Part shown: piece after piece, positions 63,473 to 64,000 of the stretch | Numbering within the stretch: the first letter of the stretch is position 1 | Layout: each line of letters opens with the position of its first letter | From: Mycolicibacterium alvei | GTDB lineage: Bacteria; Actinomycetota; Actinomycetes; Mycobacteriales; Mycobacteriaceae | Assembly: GCF_010727325.1 (NCBI RefSeq) | Contig: NZ_AP022565.1 | Span: 3,658,001-3,722,000, forward strand | Length of the DNA stretch: 64,000 nt | Reading direction: 5' to 3' | The notes under the pieces: generated by a model | Told to the model about the DNA's origin: nothing | Seen by the model: the letters and a program-made list of their open reading frames with translations, nothing else | Databases searched by the model: none | Position numbers and translations under genes: made by a program

Positions 63473-64000
63473 ATGACGGCAGCGTCTTTTGGTGCTGTTC
63501 GGGTTCCCAAGGCCGCCGAGTTGGTGGCGGCCAGCCTGCGGGGCCAGATCATCACTGGTGAGCTTCCCGTGGACGCGCTGCTGCCCGCTGAAGCGGTGTT
63601 GATGGAGCAGTTTGACGTCAGCCGGCCCACCCTGCGTGAAGCGTTCCGCATCCTGGAGTCCGAGGCGTTGATCGTGGTGCGGCGCGGCGCTCTGGGCGGC
63701 GCACGGGTCAAACCGCCCGACGGCGTCATGGCGGCACGGCATCTGGGATACCTGCTGCAGTATCGCGGCACCACGATGGCCGATGTCTACCGCGCTCGCA
63801 GCGCGCTGGAGCGACCGCTGGGCGAGGCGGTGGCACGAGATAAGCGCCGCCAGACCGTGTCCCGGCTCAGCGAGGCGATCGCTGAGGCGACCCCGCACAT
63901 CACGAACCCGGTCGAGTACGCGTGCCACGACATCGACTTTCACCTGCTGGTGGCCGAACTCGCCGGCAACGAGACCGTCCGCACCACTGTCGAGGTGCTC
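63473..64000 (+). CDS. GntR/FadR-subfamily regulator, 5' part; gene runs off the right edge
   Basis: At least 176 residues. Winged helix (LMEQFDVSRPTLREAFRILE) and the start of an FCD domain (HDIDFHLLVAELAGNE). ATG 63473 with GGGGGG upstream. Close paralogue of the regulator at 46509, which brackets the catabolic cluster from the other side. Confidence 0.88.
   Translation, partial: MTAASFGAVRVPKAAELVAASLRGQIITGELPVDALLPAEAVLMEQFDVSRPTLREAFRILESEALIVVRRGALGGARVKPPDGVMAARHLGYLLQYRGTTMADVYRARSALERPLGEAVARDKRRQTVSRLSEAIAEATPHITNPVEYACHDIDFHLLVAELAGNETVRTTVEVL

Noticed and set aside
1..64000. tRNA, rRNA, CRISPR arrays, insertion sequences other than the Tn7-like module, chromosomal origin
   Set aside because: I looked for them and saw no cloverleaf, rRNA segment, spaced repeats, IS transposase or dnaA/oriC. 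DnaA-like boxes near dnaB are too few for an origin.

Overview
The window is GC-rich actinobacterial DNA from a mycobacterium, most likely a rapidly growing species (Mycolicibacterium type). The evidence is gene order and protein sequence recalled from M. tuberculosis. Positions 1-7485 match Rv3910-Rv3906c (murJ, a DUF6049 protein, mutT4, pcnA, a DxDxDG-repeat protein). Positions 7566-36286 match Rv0036c-Rv0058 (TIGR03084 protein, MFS transporter, YqgE, proline-rich 28 kDa antigen, leuS, MarR, GntR, F420 oxidoreductase, esterase, ino1, PadR, DUF1707, DUF5318, ponA1, GT87, rpsF-ssb-rpsR-rplI, dnaB). A glucosylglycerate hydrolase gene and an amino-acid ABC transporter are additions relative to M. 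tuberculosis. No database search was possible; all homology statements come from memory of the families.

Core part (1-36286). The left end is a cell-envelope and nucleotide-hygiene cluster on the minus strand (mutT4 > DUF6049 > murJ, overlapping genes), divergent from pcnA. The middle holds housekeeping genes with small regulators. ponA1 is coupled to a GT87 membrane glycosyltransferase. The ribosomal/ssb operon is followed by a strong hairpin and then by dnaB. dnaB is interrupted by a 425-residue intein carrying a homing-endonuclease domain. Many core genes have a TANNNT -10 hexamer 6-9 nt upstream of an ATG/GTG and no Shine-Dalgarno sequence, as expected for leaderless mRNAs.

Accessory part 1 (36287-44494). 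Directly after dnaB, in the same orientation, is a tightly packed five-gene Tn7-like transposition module: tnsA, tnsB (DD35E transposase), tnsC (AAA+ ATPase) and two tandem tniQ/tnsD-type target-selection genes. A DUF5677-like gene follows. The tnsA-proximal end faces the 3' end of dnaB, the geometry of Tn7 at glmS, so dnaB may be the attachment site. The TnsA-like protein has D-A-R where the family has Q/E-x-K. I could not find a convincing distal end, so the genes that follow may be chromosomal or cargo.

Accessory part 2 (44742-64000). This is an acyl-CoA catabolic cluster: aldehyde dehydrogenase, thiolase, a decayed CoA-transferase B subunit, two SDRs plus a divergent SDR-like protein among them, an amidohydrolase, two enoyl-CoA hydratases, three pairs of acyl-CoA dehydrogenases (each a full-length GGxxE member plus a shorter partner), an AMP-dependent acyl-CoA synthetase and a MaoC-type hydratase. 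It lies between two related FadR-type GntR regulators. Two copies of a TTGACAAAAACGTCA element in a divergent promoter region look like operators. The substrate cannot be told from sequence; the architecture resembles mycobacterial steroid or isoprenoid side-chain degradation.
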